A stretch of 37,110 nucleotides of DNA from Candidatus Caldarchaeum subterraneum (GTDB lineage Archaea; Thermoproteota; Nitrososphaeria_A; Caldarchaeales; Caldarchaeaceae). The position numbers and the translations under genes were made by a program. Of the stretch, positions 36,742-37,110 are shown in pieces. Numbering within the stretch: position 1 is the first letter of the stretch; every line of letters starts with the position of its first letter. Location: contig CALHAG010000022.1 of the NCBI GenBank assembly GCA_937934305.1, positions 1-37,110 of the forward strand. The letters run 5' to 3'. A model generated the notes under the pieces. That model saw only the letters and a list, made by a program, of their open reading frames with translations. It was not told the DNA's origin and did not search any database.

Positions 36742-37110
36742 ATGGTTTTGGTAGCCGAAGCCTCCGTGGTTGTTCTGGCATTTTTCTCAGCCTTGGTGGG
36801 CTCTATGCTCGGTGTAGGTGGAGGCTTTATCTTTGTTCCTGTTTCTGTCGGCATCATGGGGTTTCGGCCGTTTGCGGCGGTTCCGGCGAGCCTATCTCTT
36901 ATATTGTCAAACGCATTCTCAGCAACCCTGACAAGGATTATGAAAAAAGCATTCAACCTGAGGCCAAACCTTTGGCTGGTGCTGCCTGCGTCAGGGTTAT
37001 CTATTCTCGGCGCCCTCACCTCGGCCCGTCTCGAGGCACCGGTCTTCAAAATAATTTTCGGCACATTTCTCATAAGCTCCTCTCTACTACTGCTGAGAAC
37101 AAGGGGAATA
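36742..37110 (+). CDS. TauE/SafE (TSUP) family membrane transporter, N-terminal part
   Basis: The reading frame is open from ATG 36742 to the window edge (123 codons), so only the N-terminal half is seen. It reads LVAEASVVVLAFFSALVGSM, then LGVGGGFIFVPV, the family's glycine-rich signature, followed by SNAFSATLTRIM and LRPNLWLVLPASG, LTSARLEAPVFKIIFGTFL. TSUP proteins are eight-helix transporters thought to move sulfite, sulfonates or other organic anions; the substrate is unknown. It is divergent from the 110-residue gene. Confidence 0.8.
   Translation, partial: MVLVAEASVVVLAFFSALVGSMLGVGGGFIFVPVSVGIMGFRPFAAVPASLSLILSNAFSATLTRIMKKAFNLRPNLWLVLPASGLSILGALTSARLEAPVFKIIFGTFLISSSLLLLRTRGI

Noticed and set aside
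1-37110. CRISPR array, insertion sequence or prophage
   Set aside because: No regularly spaced direct repeats, transposase motifs, integrase or terminal inverted repeats were seen; genes are nearly all housekeeping.

Overview
The window is densely packed archaeal chromosome. Evidence for Archaea: archaeal/eukaryal-type ribosomal proteins (S3Ae, S4e, S6e, S24e, S27e, S27ae, L14e, L15e, L18, L19e, L32e, L34e, L44e), Rpo7, Spt4, aIF5B, aIF2-alpha, KEOPS subunits, three protein-rich RNase P subunits, a Cbf5 pseudouridine synthase, TATA-box promoters about 25-30 nt ahead of start codons, and a tRNA without encoded CCA. L14e, L34e, an LysS-type homocitrate synthase with a RAM domain and an apparent cbf5 intron point to the TACK superphylum. 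My best guess is an Aigarchaeota/Caldiarchaeum-like organism, but this is an inference. I see no mobile element, CRISPR array, rRNA or phage gene.

Layout. 1-913: end of rpo7, spt4 and a GTP-dependent dephospho-CoA kinase. 903-4046 (minus): S6e-S24e-S27ae, and aIF5B carrying a 159-residue mini-intein in its P-loop. 4107-9386 (plus): kae1, bud32, an XTP/dITP pyrophosphatase, S15, a RecJ-like DHH nuclease, pcc1, S3Ae and a DUF2095-like protein, so three of the four core KEOPS subunits lie close together. 9383-11025 (minus): a YchF-like GTPase and L15e. 11099-13041 (plus): an exosome-associated RNA-binding protein, RNase P Rpp30 and Pop5, and a CPBP membrane protease. 12991-15000 (minus): TatC, TatA and an SDR oxidoreductase. 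15055: S13. 15543-19625 (minus): a split MetE-type methionine synthase pair, a thioredoxin-reductase-like ferredoxin-NADP reductase and an AbrB-PhoU protein. 19715-29699: the ribosomal operon L22-S3-L29-Rpp29-S17-L14-L24-S4e-L5-S14-S8-L6-L32e-L19e-L18-S5-L30-L15-SecY-EMC3-like-L34e. 29662-30264: cmk, inverted. 30328-31741: L14e, cbf5 and tRNA-Ser(GGA). 31760-33200: HxlR regulator, DoxX and a DtxR regulator. 33264-37110: homocitrate synthase, a CBS protein, L44e-S27e-aIF2-alpha, an orphan 110-residue protein and the start of a TauE/SafE-type membrane protein.

The main discovery is in cbf5. The gene looks frameshifted, but removing 14 nt (30825-30838) restores one frame and creates the catalytic Asp codon across the junction. 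The flanks fold into a near-canonical bulge-helix-bulge (9-bp outer helix, 3-nt bulge, 4-bp helix, 3-nt bulge), the substrate of the archaeal tRNA-splicing endonuclease. This is best read as a tiny pre-mRNA intron rather than a pseudogene. Other points are the P-loop mini-intein, a symmetric divergent promoter between infB and kae1 that predicts two leaderless mRNAs, an HxlR operator palindrome, a zinc ribbon on TatC, and the inverted cmk in an otherwise conserved operon.

Nearly all genes abut or overlap by a few bases; no stretch over 300 bases lacks a gene. Most intergenic gaps over 40 bases hold a recognisable TATA element.
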